Notes: generated by a model from the sequence alone, not told the origin. Numbered from the stretch's first letter, positions 8,288 to 16,228 are shown. The stretch is DNA of 54,748 nt from Azospirillum sp. OGB3 (GCF_014192915.1 NZ_JACHYN010000026.1:1-54748), one strand, 5' to 3'. A program made the numbers and translations.

Positions 8288-8820
8288 CGCGGATGATGTT
8301 CTTCCGCACGCTCGCCGCCGGCATCCTGCTGGCAGCGGCGGGTTCCGCGGCAGCGTCGACCTCGCAGAACCCCTGGAAGAGCATTGAGGCGGCCACCCAG
8401 GAGGTGGCCGTCGCCAAGCGCGACATGACCATCATCCTGCGGGTGCTCGCCAGCAGCGTCAGTTCCACAGAGTTCACCGTGGCGATGATGCCGCTGACCG
8501 CCGAAGTGAAGGCGCGGTATCGCTCGCAGGAATGCCTCTTTTACGAAGAGGTGACCAACACACCGTTCGCCGCGAACCCCTACTTCGCTCCGATCGCCGG
8601 CCAGATCGTCCAGGAGGCGTTGCCTCCCGAGTTCTACAACAACAAGGTCGTGGGAAAGCTGGCGTCTTACCTGGCGTACATGGCCGCGACCAATGACCCA
8701 CCGGCCTGCGTCTGCGAACCGATGCCGGTCAAAGAGGTGATCGACCTTTGCCGGAAACGGTACTACCCGGCAGTCCCGGAGGACCAAGCACGCTATGACA
8801 AGGCGATGGGGCGCCCGTAG
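8284..8820 (+). CDS. Exported hypothetical protein, 178 aa
   Basis: Starts in an ATGA overlap with the dsbA-like stop, so translation is coupled. Residues 1-24 are a signal peptide ending in SAAAS. The mature protein has cysteines near QECLF, PACVCEP and DLCRKR, making it a plausible substrate or partner of the upstream oxidoreductase. No family recognised. A hairpin terminator follows. Confidence 0.7.
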   Translation: MTRMMFFRTLAAGILLAAAGSAAASTSQNPWKSIEAATQEVAVAKRDMTIILRVLASSVSSTEFTVAMMPLTAEVKARYRSQECLFYEEVTNTPFAANPYFAPIAGQIVQEALPPEFYNNKVVGKLASYLAYMAATNDPPACVCEPMPVKEVIDLCRKRYYPAVPEDQARYDKAMGRP

Positions 8821-8842
8821 CGGCAATCAGCCAAGCGAGAAC

Positions 8843-8880
8843 CGAGCGGCCGGTGGAGACATCCCCGGCCGCTCGCGTTT
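8843..8880. terminator. Bidirectional terminator hairpin
   Basis: An 11-bp stem (CGAGCGGCCGG paired with CCGGCCGCTCG), 11-nt loop, followed on plus by CGTTT. It lies between convergent genes ending at 8820 and 8880. The T-run is short, so termination strength is uncertain. Confidence 0.55.
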
Positions 8881-9146
8881 CAGCGCAGCGTGTAAACTCC
8901 GGTGTCCCACGCCGACGAAGGAGTGGGTTCCTGGCTAACACCGAACCACCCCGCCAATGGGTTCACTGCGTCAAGCGCGCCGCCCACTTGGCCGCTCGCC
9001 CAATGCACAGCAACGGCGGTGGTGCCGGGGCGTGTGTGCTCGAAATACATGCCGACGCCAATGCCGATGACCATCATCACAATCGGCGACCGCACCACTT
9101 GGAGGAAAAACGCGAACAGGAAGGTCCGCAGGATCAAGCTTCCCAT
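8880..9146 (-). CDS. Small membrane protein, 88 aa
   Basis: The ATG at 9146 has AAGGCGGAG upstream, so I use it instead of the longer frame. One strong hydrophobic region (residues about 4-35, LILRTFLFAFFLQVV then IVMMVIGIGVGMYF) gives one or two membrane spans, followed by a soluble tail. Not recognised. Third gene of a minus transcript starting from the palindrome at 10626. Confidence 0.6.
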   Translation of the reverse strand: MGSLILRTFLFAFFLQVVRSPIVMMVIGIGVGMYFEHTRPGTTAVAVHWASGQVGGALDAVNPLAGWFGVSQEPTPSSAWDTGVYTLR

Positions 9147-9160
9147 GGAGATCTCCGCCT

Positions 9161-9844
9161 TCAGGTTCCGAGATGACCGATCGGTTGACAATTCCCCGTG
9201 GGCTCCAGGGGATCGTTGACCAGAGCCGAGCTGGTGGCCGGCGGCTGCTCAGGGAGGTTAGTGCCATTCCCGTTTGAGCCCGAAGGAGTGCCGACCGGGA
9301 CCTCACGATGAGGACATGGCAGGCCATATTTTGTGGATGTTCCGCCCCAGCCCTTGTGACCGTCATACGCTGGGTCCCAGCATTGGAATAAGAGCACCCG
9401 CAGCATTTCGTGCACTGACCAAAAACTCTGTTCCGCCCATAGGGCAGTCAGCACTGGATCATTGACCCGTGCAACGAGCTGGCTGATTTCTGCGTCGTGC
9501 AGGTGCCGCCATTCGAGATGAGTCAGGGGAGTGCGCGGCCCGGCCCCAAGCGGCTCGATATGGACCACGCTCGTCCCAAGCGTCCAAGCAAGATTGGCGC
9601 GGTCTTCTGACATCGGCAGATGGTCGGTCAGATGATCCCAGATGTCCCGGTAAACCCAACGCATAGCCCGTATGGTTTCGATTCGCGCGTCCCGGCTTCT
9701 CACCTCATTCCACGCTTCCCGGACATAGGAATCATGCCAACGTCGGATACTCTTCAGGCGGGCGGTCAACACGAAGATTGCAAAACCAGCAGTTGCCAAG
9801 AGGGCAATTAGAGAAATGATAACGATTTCAGGCAGTATGGACAT
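9161..9844 (-). CDS. Membrane-anchored hypothetical protein, 227 aa
   Basis: One N-terminal transmembrane helix (residues 5-27), then a helical soluble domain (WHDSYVREAW, WVYRDIWDHL, LTHLEWRHLHDAEI) and a disordered Pro/Gly/Asn tail from about 185. No known family. It lies in a three-gene operon of membrane-associated proteins under the shared palindrome, so it is probably part of the transfer apparatus or a surface function. Confidence 0.6.
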   Translation of the reverse strand: MSILPEIVIISLIALLATAGFAIFVLTARLKSIRRWHDSYVREAWNEVRSRDARIETIRAMRWVYRDIWDHLTDHLPMSEDRANLAWTLGTSVVHIEPLGAGPRTPLTHLEWRHLHDAEISQLVARVNDPVLTALWAEQSFWSVHEMLRVLLFQCWDPAYDGHKGWGGTSTKYGLPCPHREVPVGTPSGSNGNGTNLPEQPPATSSALVNDPLEPTGNCQPIGHLGT

Positions 9845-9963
9845 GGTGCATGCTTCCGTTTAAGTGCCCCGGTGACGAACTCTTCAGCCGTTTCCATTTT
9901 GGGTCGCACTCGGCGCGAGCTGTGACCTGGATGTCTGGGAGCAGGTCTTCTGAGGATCTGCTT

Positions 9964-10560
9964 CTATTGCAGGCGCAAATCAGCGTGACGAAGATCGAGG
10001 AGGATGACGTTGATCGGCTGCGCCGGAAGCGCACGGCAGTCATTCGAGAGGGGCTTGTTCATGTCGATTTCGGTCTGCTCATTCACCCTCAGCTTCCAAT
10101 TCGCATTCCTCAAAGCAGTGGTATTGGCGCCGAGGTGCTTAGCGATGTCCTCAATCTGCTCCTCGGAGAACGGAAGGCTGGGTTCATTGGTGAAGGTGAC
10201 CAGCGCCCATTGATTTTCGTGCGTGCGGGTCAGCCATAAGCAGATGCTTCGGCCCGCCACCTTGCCATCCATGGCTGGAGCCACCAGGCCGGTGGCCTTG
10301 AGCGCATCCAGACCGATGAAGACCCCTTCGCCCTTCATCGCGGCGAAAGTTGCCCGGTTCGCGGCCAGGTAAGCGTAGGCTGCATTTCGGTGGGCAGCCA
10401 TGAGGATCGGGACAGCCTTCTCCTCAAGCACCTCTACATGGTGCTGAACTCTCCCCAGTTCCGACCGGAGACGCTCCATCTCATTGTGTCGGGTGTAGGC
10501 GAAAGCGCCTGTAGCAACGAGCGCTGCCCCCAGCCCCAGGACGGCCGCGGTTCTCTTCAT
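9964..10560 (-). CDS. Membrane-anchored hypothetical protein, 198 aa
   Basis: Starts MKRTAAVLGLGAALVATGAF, a signal-anchor or signal peptide, followed by a short coiled coil (MERLRSELGRVQHHVEVLEEK) and a compact alpha/beta domain with two cysteines (SICLW, SNDCRA). The domain pattern (GLVAP ... WLT ... ALVTFTN ... SEEQIEDIAKHLGANT) recalls type IVb minor pilin heads, but this is only an impression. GGGAG lies 10 nt upstream of the chosen ATG. First gene on the left-facing side of the bidirectional promoter at 10626. Confidence 0.6.
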   Translation of the reverse strand: MKRTAAVLGLGAALVATGAFAYTRHNEMERLRSELGRVQHHVEVLEEKAVPILMAAHRNAAYAYLAANRATFAAMKGEGVFIGLDALKATGLVAPAMDGKVAGRSICLWLTRTHENQWALVTFTNEPSLPFSEEQIEDIAKHLGANTTALRNANWKLRVNEQTEIDMNKPLSNDCRALPAQPINVILLDLRHADLRLQ

Positions 10561-10591
10561 GCAGATCATCTCCCGTCGTCGATCGACCTGC

Positions 10592-10686
10592 ATCGTACTG
10601 GGTCGTCGCCGCGCTTCGCGCCGCTGAAAGACGCTGAATTACGACGCCTTTCTCTGGCGCGGCCGTTCCACCCCAGCGTCTAGCAT
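10592..10686. promoter_or_regulatory. Bidirectional regulon promoter, palindrome at 10626-10652
   Basis: The palindrome GAAAGACG-N11-CGCCTTTC has TAGCAT 28 nt to the right (10681-10686, toward htpX) and TACGAT 28 nt to the left (10592-10597, read on minus). On both sides GGCGCG occupies positions +4 to +9 from the palindrome, where a -35 element would lie. Confidence 0.75.
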
Positions 10687-10732
10687 AGCCGGCAAGACCG
10701 CCAACTCGCGGCAGCCAACTACGGAAGAAACC

Positions 10733-11764
10733 ATGACGATCCGGATTCCCGGTCGCATTCGATCCGCCGCAACCGCCGTAGCCCTCCTCGGGCTCACCAC
10801 AGCGGCGGCGGGACCCTTTGCACTGCTGACCGTCAAGAGCTTTACGCTCCTCGTAGAGCGAGGCACAGACCAACTTGCGCCCGCGCTGGTGTTCGGGCTT
10901 ATCGGCCTTCCCTTCATCGGCTGGTGCCAGCGGTTTCTTTGGTGCTTCTTCTTGGCTCCGCAGCAAGCCGCCAAGGAGCTCGGGGCCCGAGTGATCACCC
11001 CACGCATGGTGAAGCGCGGCAAATTCGTAACACCGGAAGAGTCCACCCTCTACGCCATGGTCAAGGCCGTCGCCGAGCGCGCAGGCCTGCGGGCTGCGCC
11101 TAAGGTTGCCATCGTTCCCAGCGACGAGATCAATGCTTTCGCGGTGGGACGTCGGGGCAGCTATCTCATCGCGGTCAACGCCGGGACGATCAACCGGCTG
11201 TCGACCGCGGAGCTCGCCGCGGTGATCGGACATGAAGTCGGGCACGTAGCTCACGGGGATACTGTCATCAAGACCTTGGCTCTAGCGGTCCATGACAGCA
11301 TCGCGACGTTCTTGATCGCTCCGTTGGCGTTCGCCCATGGGGTCTTGAGCGCTTCCAATGCCCTGCTGATGCTGGTGACCGCTGGTTTCCTCTACGCCGT
11401 CTGGGAGGGTAATTACGATCTCGCCGTGCCGTGCGGCGTGGCCTTGCTTTTGCCCCAGGTCGCGCGCCTCGTCCTCCTAACCTCCCGGGCTTTGATTGCC
11501 CAGCTCGACCGTTGGCGCGAATACCATGCCGATGCGGTCGGCGCCGCGCTAACCTCGTCGCAGACCATGGCCACGGCGCTTTCTAAGATTGCCGGAGACG
11601 GTCCAGGCAAGCGCATCGTGACCAACCCCCTGCATGCCCCTGCCCTGAGCGGATTCGGAATCAAGGACACGATCTTGTTCGCGGGCTTGGCCGGGAAGCT
11701 GTTCGCCACACATCCCCCCATCCAGGATCGCGTATCCGCTCTCATTAGCGGCCGTTATCGCTGA
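10733..11764 (+). CDS. HtpX-like M48 metalloprotease, 343 aa
   Basis: Zinc-site motif H167-E-V-G-H171 and the third ligand in E263-YHAD; the C-terminal FATHPPIQDRV is typical of HtpX/M48B. N-terminal hydrophobic segments (about 13-40, 48-70) and further ones near 185-235 place it in the inner membrane. HtpX proteases degrade misfolded membrane proteins; here it may provide quality control while a large secretion channel is assembled. It is monocistronic under the palindrome at 10626. The length is slightly above the usual 290-300 residues. Confidence 0.9.
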   Translation: MTIRIPGRIRSAATAVALLGLTTAAAGPFALLTVKSFTLLVERGTDQLAPALVFGLIGLPFIGWCQRFLWCFFLAPQQAAKELGARVITPRMVKRGKFVTPEESTLYAMVKAVAERAGLRAAPKVAIVPSDEINAFAVGRRGSYLIAVNAGTINRLSTAELAAVIGHEVGHVAHGDTVIKTLALAVHDSIATFLIAPLAFAHGVLSASNALLMLVTAGFLYAVWEGNYDLAVPCGVALLLPQVARLVLLTSRALIAQLDRWREYHADAVGAALTSSQTMATALSKIAGDGPGKRIVTNPLHAPALSGFGIKDTILFAGLAGKLFATHPPIQDRVSALISGRYR

Positions 11765-11860
11765 GCTGGTGCGCGACAGGCGCCAGCGCCCGCTTCCCCG
11801 ACGTGCCGGCGAGGCGGACGGTACGAGACCAGCCGGCTTGCGAGCCCGTCGAGGCTGGTG

Positions 11861-11895
11861 CCGGAGGGGGTGGGCCAAAGCCCACCCTCCTCCGG
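11861..11895. terminator. Terminator-like hairpin between convergent genes
   Basis: CCGGAGG-GGGTGGGC pairs with GCCCACCC-TCCTCCGG around a CAAA loop, with a small bulge. It separates the htpX stop from the minus operon end at 11900. There is no T-run on either strand. Confidence 0.45.
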
Positions 11896-11899
11896 TCAC

Positions 11900-12178
11900 T
11901 CATGCCCCGCGTCCCCCTTTGTCGAGGTTCGCTTTCAGGCCATCGATTACCCGTTGCGCCTCCCTGGCGAACGGACCGGTGAACCTCTGGCTGTGCGCTG
12001 CGGCAAACCGCGCCGCCGTCACCATTCTCTGTCCAAACGGATGGAACTCCTCCTTGTACCTCCGACGCATCAGCTTCAGATAATCCTCGGAAGAGCCACC
12101 GAAGCCGGCCGGCGGGGCGAAGGGATGAGCCTCCCCTGCCCCCGGCTCGGTCTGGATCACGTTCAGGTCCAGGATCAT
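11900..12178 (-). CDS. Hypothetical protein, 92 aa
   Basis: Not recognised. A disordered Pro/Gly-rich N-terminus (1-35) is followed by a basic helical part (EDYLKLMRRRYKEEFHPFGQRM) and a second helix pair. It lies 12 nt after the primase stop and lacks the intercistronic hairpin that precedes most other genes of this operon, so it is probably translated with the primase. Confidence 0.55.
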   Translation of the reverse strand: MILDLNVIQTEPGAGEAHPFAPPAGFGGSSEDYLKLMRRRYKEEFHPFGQRMVTAARFAAAHSQRFTGPFAREAQRVIDGLKANLDKGGRGA

Positions 12179-12190
12179 GTCGCAGCTCCA

Positions 12191-13558
12191 TCAAAATTTG
12201 ACAAAGCTGCGAAGCCGATCCAGGAAGCTGGGCCGCGAGGCCGGCGCTCGCATGGACCGTTCCGCAACGAGGCCGCGAACGCCCTCGTTCTCCACCGTCG
12301 GACACGGAGTTTGCACGCAAGCCGGTTCGAGGTTCTCCTCTCCCTGCCCTGCGTACCGCAGCCCCACGTCGCCGACGGCCATCGGCATGACCGCCTGCTG
12401 TTCCTTGTGTTCCTTGCGGAACCGAGGGAAACCAGCTTGACCGTGCATGACCCAGACATCATGCCAATCCACCCCTTTCTCATCGTCGGGGATGGACAGC
12501 GATGGCATGAAGACGAGGGCCTTCCGGCCCATGTCCCATGCATTCGCCTTCAGCCGCTGCGCGGCCTCACGCCCGCGGCCGCTACGATCCAGGTCGCCCC
12601 AGATCACAACCTGCTCGACCCCTTCGGGCGGGATGAACCGCTCCATCAGGTCAGCGCAGACGCACGGCCACACCGTCATACCCGTTGCCAGATGCACCGC
12701 CAGAGCCGTTTCAAAGCCCTCGGCAACACCCAGCACTCCGTTCTGCGGCTCACCCATGCGGATGAAGGCTCCACCGTCCACCATCATGCCGCCAAAGCGC
12801 GGATGCTCGACCGGCATGACCAGAGAACGGTCGTTGGGCAGCGGAAACACTTTCTTCGGCTCATCCACTGGAGCTTTCTCGCCATTCTCGGTGAGATACG
12901 TCCGGTGAATGGTGGCGGGCCGCCCAAGGGCGTCCGACACACCCATCAGCAAGGCCGGGAACTGGCCAACCACCACGCCGTCGTCGTCGATGTAGTCGAG
13001 CGACGGGTGGAAGCGGAAGTTCTGCAGTTCGGCGATGGGCTCGATGGAAAGCTTGCGTCGCATCAGGTAGCGCATCAGGGGCGCCGCCAGCGGATCGGTC
13101 ACCGGAACGGCCTCCGCCCACGCCCGCCGGAGCAGGTTGCGGATGAAGGTGTCGTTCGGTGGTTTGGCCTCGACCTTTGGCCGGACGCGCGGGGGCGGTG
13201 CGTCCTTGCGGACCCGACCGCTTTCGACGTCGATGCCGACGATCCTGGCAACCTCTTCCAAAGCCTCCGGGAACGTCCAGCCTTCGACCTCCATGAGCAG
13301 CCGAAAGCCATCCGCGAACTTGCCGCAGGTGTTGCACACACCACCGCCCGAGGTGTCGGCGTCCCTGAAAAACCGAAAACCGTCACCTCTACCGTTCTTT
13401 TGACTGGTGCCATGGATTGGGCAGGTGGACCGCCCCTTTCCCGGCGCTTTCTGAAAAATTCGACCGTCCAGCCGGTTTCCGATCAGTCGCGCGTGAATGT
13501 CCATCCAGCCGTGCTTTTGCGCAGCCTTCCTGACGTCATCAGCTTTCAGCGTGCTCAT
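12191..13558 (-). CDS. Zinc-finger/Toprim DNA primase-like protein, 455 aa
   Basis: N-terminal zinc-binding pattern CPIHG ... CNTCG (residues about 45-83), a central primase-like region, and a C-terminal Toprim part (GVAEGFETALAVHLATG, then QVVIWGDLDRSGRGREAAQRL). This is the layout of TraC/P4-type plasmid primases (DUF7146 plus Toprim), which prime the complementary strand in the recipient. The ATG at 13558 has AGAGGA 6 nt upstream. It sits in the operon with a lipoprotein and small unknowns, driven from the promoter at 15154. Confidence 0.8.
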   Translation of the reverse strand: MSTLKADDVRKAAQKHGWMDIHARLIGNRLDGRIFQKAPGKGRSTCPIHGTSQKNGRGDGFRFFRDADTSGGGVCNTCGKFADGFRLLMEVEGWTFPEALEEVARIVGIDVESGRVRKDAPPPRVRPKVEAKPPNDTFIRNLLRRAWAEAVPVTDPLAAPLMRYLMRRKLSIEPIAELQNFRFHPSLDYIDDDGVVVGQFPALLMGVSDALGRPATIHRTYLTENGEKAPVDEPKKVFPLPNDRSLVMPVEHPRFGGMMVDGGAFIRMGEPQNGVLGVAEGFETALAVHLATGMTVWPCVCADLMERFIPPEGVEQVVIWGDLDRSGRGREAAQRLKANAWDMGRKALVFMPSLSIPDDEKGVDWHDVWVMHGQAGFPRFRKEHKEQQAVMPMAVGDVGLRYAGQGEENLEPACVQTPCPTVENEGVRGLVAERSMRAPASRPSFLDRLRSFVKF

Positions 13559-13584
13559 GATTGTTCCTCTACGACATTCGGCAA

Positions 13585-13630
13585 GGACGCGCCTCTCCCC
13601 TGGATGGGGCGCAGGGCGTCCCCACCGGGG
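13585..13630 (-). promoter_or_regulatory. Intercistronic stem-loop before the primase
   Basis: Plus-strand order: outer arm GGACGC (13585), core CCCC-TGGAT-GGGG, outer arm GCGTCC (13616-13621), then CCCC-ACC-GGGG (13620-13630). The second run shares bases with the outer arm, so two foldings exclude each other. It lies 26 nt upstream of the ATG. Confidence 0.6.
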
Positions 13631-13636
13631 TTTCAT

Positions 13637-13939
13637 TCAGTTGTGGGAGGCGATCAGGCCGAGCCTGGTCGCTTGTTGACGGAACATTGACCGGAGTTCA
13701 TCCGGGTCGGCGCCCAGAGCCGTCGCGCAGATGCGAAAGCCGAAAGGCTGCTCGTCGTCGCTGTCGATCCACTTCCAGGCTTCAGCCCGAGTGCGATCGC
13801 AACTGCGACCATCGACGGCCGACATCATCGTTTCCACCAGGATCGTCTCGCAGAGCGCCAGCAGATCCTGATCGGTCCAGGTGGTGTCGAGCAGCAGGGC
13901 GGGCGACGCCGGAGGCGGCACACGCTCGTTGGTCAGCAT
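13637..13939 (-). CDS. Hypothetical protein, 100 aa
   Basis: Not recognised. Soluble and helical (DQDLLALCETILVETMMSAV, RAEAWKWIDSDDEQP). No motif of known function. It is separated from both neighbours by stem-loop units; its only context is the primase operon. Confidence 0.55.
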   Translation of the reverse strand: MLTNERVPPPASPALLLDTTWTDQDLLALCETILVETMMSAVDGRSCDRTRAEAWKWIDSDDEQPFGFRICATALGADPDELRSMFRQQATRLGLIASHN

Positions 13940-13962
13940 GGTGTCTCTCCTTGCGGTGAGCC

Positions 13963-14005
13963 GGAGAGACCTGCGCCCCGCCGGGGGTCAGTCTCCCCGG
14001 TTGGG
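13963..14005 (-). promoter_or_regulatory. Intercistronic stem-loop
   Basis: GGAGA and GAC pair with GTC and TCTCC around CCCC-GCC-GGGG; a further CCCC-GGTT-GGG overlaps the right arm. It is 23 nt upstream of the 100-aa gene start. Confidence 0.55.
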
Positions 14006-14025
14006 TCGGATTGGGTCAGTCACGC

Positions 14026-14235
14026 CTAGTGAAGAGGATAGGCCGTGCTGCTTGTGAAAGCGGCCCAGGCAGCCGGCCACCCCTTCAGGGTACCGGGCGC
14101 CTGCAGCTCGGTTTCATCCACGAAGCGGATGAAGGCGGTGCGGATTGTGTTGATCTGTTCATGCCGTGACTGGCCGGACAGATGAGCAAGTGTTCCGCTC
14201 GCCAGGCCGCGGACTTGCGTCGTGACAGGTTCCAT
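14026..14235 (-). CDS. Hypothetical protein, 69 aa
   Basis: Not recognised. The ATG at 14235 has GAGGA 6 nt upstream and is preferred to the upstream ATG at 14247. Small helical protein (HEQINTIRTAFIRFVDETEL). Second-to-last of the small genes before the primase. Confidence 0.45.
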   Translation of the reverse strand: MEPVTTQVRGLASGTLAHLSGQSRHEQINTIRTAFIRFVDETELQAPGTLKGWPAAWAAFTSSTAYPLH

Positions 14236-14256
14236 ACGTGTCCTCATCAGACGGAA

Positions 14257-14296
14257 GGGACTTCTCTCCCGGGAGGGAGTTGAACTCCCCTCGGGG
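14257..14296 (-). promoter_or_regulatory. Intercistronic stem-loop
   Basis: Contains the palindrome CTCCCGGGAG and an overlapping alternative stem GGGAGT-TGA-ACTCCC (14275-14289), followed by CCCC-TC-GGGG. The overlap of the two stems suggests alternative structures. It is 21 nt upstream of the 69-aa gene. Confidence 0.5.
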
Positions 14297-14310
14297 CGGC
14301 GGAATGGTTG

Positions 14311-14706
14311 TCAGGCGGCGGCGGCGGTGATCGTCGACCGAAGCCGGGCGTCCGAGACGGCCAGGATCGTCTTGATGTCTCCTTCGCGGAGCGTGGCGAG
14401 CGCACTCGCCGGATCCTTGATGGAGGTTTCGTGCAGGGTGCTGAGAATGTTCAGCAGGCTCATAGCCGTCTGAATCGCGCCATCGTGGCCCATAACGCGG
14501 ACACACAGATGGAAGCACTCAACGTTGCGCAGAGCAGCTCCCGGGTAGTCGCTCACATCAAAGTGAGTGACGGCACGGCTGGACACCGCGTTTCCTTTTT
14601 CGAAACGCCGGATCAAGGAAAGGCGCAGGGCCTCGCTGGTCAGCACTTCCGTAAGGGATAAAGGATTTTCCTGATCATCCACGATTACATAAGACCACTT
14701 TTTCAT
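14311..14706 (-). CDS. Hypothetical protein, 131 aa
   Basis: Not recognised. Begins MKKWSYVIVDDQENPLSL with GGAGAG at good spacing. The first 75 residues are alpha/beta, followed by a helical C-terminal part. No signal peptide. It lies between stem-loop units in the primase operon, so a role in DNA processing is possible but unproven. Confidence 0.55.
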   Translation of the reverse strand: MKKWSYVIVDDQENPLSLTEVLTSEALRLSLIRRFEKGNAVSSRAVTHFDVSDYPGAALRNVECFHLCVRVMGHDGAIQTAMSLLNILSTLHETSIKDPASALATLREGDIKTILAVSDARLRSTITAAAA

Positions 14707-14737
14707 GGGACTCTCCAAAACTGGTTTCGATGAGAAA

Positions 14738-14810
14738 GCCAGGGGGAGAAAAGCCCATGTCCGGAGAACTCTCCCCGGGAGGGTGGTCGTGGTGACTACT
14801 GGCCCCTGGC
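14738..14810 (-). promoter_or_regulatory. Intercistronic stem-loop
   Basis: The outer 8-bp arms GCCAGGGG and CCCCTGGC (14738-14745, 14803-14810) enclose a second hairpin CTCCC-C-GGGAG. It starts 3 nt after the lipoprotein stop and ends 31 nt before the next ATG. Confidence 0.55.
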
Positions 14811-14813
14811 AGC

Positions 14814-14942
14814 TTACGGCTTGGAAGGCATGTTGGGCATGCCTTTGACGGTGGGCGGCACGGCTGGCGTCATGAAGACGATGGCCGGAGTGCAGCCCGC
14901 AAGCGTCGCCGCGAGGGCGACCAGTAGGATCACATTGCGCAT
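14814..14942 (-). CDS. Small lipoprotein, 42 aa
   Basis: MRNVILLVALAATLAGC is a lipoprotein signal peptide with lipobox LAGC; the mature peptide is about 26 residues, Pro-rich (PAVPPTVKGMPNMPSKP). AGAGAGG precedes the ATG at 14942. Size and type recall VirB7-like or entry-exclusion lipoproteins, but nothing beyond the lipobox supports a specific role. First gene of the operon that ends with the primase. Confidence 0.65.
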   Translation of the reverse strand: MRNVILLVALAATLAGCTPAIVFMTPAVPPTVKGMPNMPSKP

Positions 14943-14970
14943 GAAGACCTCTCTGCCGAAGGCGGAGGAA

Positions 14971-15009
14971 AGCAGCCGACCCCTGCGGGAGGCAGCGCTC
15001 CCTGTGGGG
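14971..15009 (-). promoter_or_regulatory. 5' UTR stem-loop before the lipoprotein gene
   Basis: Nested imperfect pairing AGC-GCC-CCC ... GGG-GGC-GCT around CTGC, followed by CCC-TGT-GGGG. Same plan as the intercistronic units, but located in the leader of the operon, 28 nt from the ATG. Confidence 0.45.
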
Positions 15010-15059
15010 ATTGTGCCGAAGCCATAAGGCCCGGCGCGAATGCCAACCGTTAAGCGGCG

Positions 15060-15153
15060 GCTTGAGTGCTGCTTGTTTATCGAGCCCAACTAGCTCGCCA
15101 GACCATGCTGGAACTCACGCAACCGCATCAAGCAGGCAGCGATAAGTGAACTC
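15060..15153 (-). ncRNA. Structured leader RNA element, copy A
   Basis: Roughly 95 nt between the promoter (-10 at 15154) and the first gene, clearly related to a second copy at 26231-26327. Both contain TGCTG(C/G)TTGTTTA, a 5-bp hairpin with loop CCAACTA (plus strand; stem CGAGC/GCTCG here), GCATCAAGCA, and TAAGTG five bases from the -10. The hairpin stem differs between copies by paired changes. Function unknown. Confidence 0.55.
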
Positions 15154-15214
15154 ATAATAGCCAGGACCAAGGCAGAGCGATAGAGGCAAAAAACACGGGA
15201 GATCGTCATCTTTC
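15154..15214 (-). promoter_or_regulatory. Regulon promoter, degenerate palindrome at 15188-15214
   Basis: Read on minus, GAAAGATG-N11-TGTTTTTT (one arm weak) is followed 28 nt later by TATTAT (15154-15159), the best -10 of the set. The sequence between resembles that of the left-facing promoter at 26328 (CTATCG-x-TCT). It drives the lipoprotein-primase operon. Confidence 0.55.
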
Positions 15215-15261
15215 GACGCAGTGGCGCGTGGCGCACGCCCATATCGCCGGAAGCTGAAATG

Positions 15262-15294
15262 AAAAAGGGGGAATGCCACATAGCATTCCCCCTT
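15262..15294 (-). terminator. Rho-independent terminator of the recombination operon
   Basis: Perfect 12-bp stem (AAGGGGGAATGC with GCATTCCCCCTT), 6-nt loop; on minus it is followed by TTTTT. It lies 6 nt after the RNase H stop, and is the clearest terminator in the window. Confidence 0.85.
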
Positions 15295-15299
15295 CACGT

Positions 15300-15815
15300 T
15301 CACGCAAGGATCGGCATGACCATGCAGGACTGATCCCGCTGGAAAAGCAGATCCTCGACCGCCGCCATCGACAATGCGGCGCGTGCAGTCGCATCACACC
15401 ACCCCTGGATCGCTGCGCGAACGTCAACGTCCCCTTGGTGGCCCCTTACGAATGCGGTCCGGAGCTTGATGCCGCTCTTGCGGACCAGATCCATGACCTC
15501 ACCGTGTATCTCCTGATCGGCGGCGCGGTCCTCGCGGAGCCGCTGCGAACCACCGAGCACGCCGAGAGCGTGCTGGTTGTCCGACTGAACCGTTACGATA
15601 TCCCCGTGACCGAGCCTCAGGTCATGAACAGCAGCGATAACGCCATTGCTCAGTGCCGTTAGCTCAGCCTCGCAGGAATCGCCGGCGGGTCCATGACCGC
15701 TGTAGCGGAAGACCCTCCGTCCCGACCGTATCCACACCGCCCAGCCTGCCCGCAGCCGCTTCCCATCGAAGCTTGCGTCGGCAATGACGGTCACTCGTTT
15801 CGTTCGTCTCTCCAT
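15300..15815 (-). CDS. Ribonuclease H family protein, 171 aa
   Basis: RNase HI-like fold with the full acidic set: D13 (VIADASFDG), E51 (CEAELTAL), D79 (VQSDNQHA) and D141 (WCDATARAAL), plus the VRGHQGDVD loop before the last Asp. It would degrade RNA in RNA-DNA hybrids, for example primers made after strand transfer. The ATG at 15815 is preceded by AGGTGCATT, the shared start-site motif of this operon. It is the last gene, followed by a terminator. A degenerate paralogue lies two genes upstream. Confidence 0.85.
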   Translation of the reverse strand: MERRTKRVTVIADASFDGKRLRAGWAVWIRSGRRVFRYSGHGPAGDSCEAELTALSNGVIAAVHDLRLGHGDIVTVQSDNQHALGVLGGSQRLREDRAADQEIHGEVMDLVRKSGIKLRTAFVRGHQGDVDVRAAIQGWCDATARAALSMAAVEDLLFQRDQSCMVMPILA

Positions 15816-15833
15816 AATGCACCTGTTTGCGTA

Positions 15834-15915
15834 GGGAGACGCCCTCCCCCGGCGGGGAGAGGATTCCCCGCTCGGGATTGGGTTGATCGAGGGGCCGGCG
15901 CCGAAGCGCCGGCCC
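15834..15915 (-). promoter_or_regulatory. Intercistronic stem-loop plus second hairpin
   Basis: The unit CTCCCC-CGGC-GGGGAG (15844-15859) sits within GGGA/TCCC arms and is followed by CCCC-GCT-CGGG. A separate perfect 10-bp hairpin GGGCCGGCGC-CGAA-GCGCCGGCCC lies at 15892-15915, next to the stop of the preceding gene. Confidence 0.55.
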
Positions 15916-15919
15916 TGTT

Positions 15920-16228
15920 TCAATGAGCGATGAGCCCATTGTTGGCGCCCCAGCGAAGCGCGAACTCCGATGGAGCAACCCCTTGGTCAAGGGCGTCGGA
16001 CAAGGCGTCCGGATCGACTTGGGCGTCGAACGTGTCGATCAGCCAGCGCTCCAGCATCGCCACATCCACGGCTTCCACGTACTCCTGGAAACCCATTTTC
16101 AAGACGTCAGTCTCGCGCAGCGTCCATACCTCGTCCACCGGGCCGGTCAGGTCCACCGGAGCCAAGTGAGGAAGAGCAGGCGTCGCGAGTTGTTCATCCG
16201 GAATCACGGCCTGGGTCGTGATCTTCAT
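15920..16228 (-). CDS. Hypothetical acidic protein, 102 aa
   Basis: Not recognised. The ATG at 16228 has AGGAGG at 9 nt spacing; the ATG at 16237 overlaps that site and is less likely. Acidic, helical C-terminal half (QEYVEAVDVAMLERWLIDTF). It sits between the two RNase H-like genes in the recombination operon. Confidence 0.55.
   Translation of the reverse strand: MKITTQAVIPDEQLATPALPHLAPVDLTGPVDEVWTLRETDVLKMGFQEYVEAVDVAMLERWLIDTFDAQVDPDALSDALDQGVAPSEFALRWGANNGLIAH

Noticed and set aside
11858..13690. 610-residue plus-strand open frame
   Set aside because: It is antisense to the primase gene, whose zinc-finger and Toprim motifs are clear; its composition is Arg/His/Pro-rich shadow.
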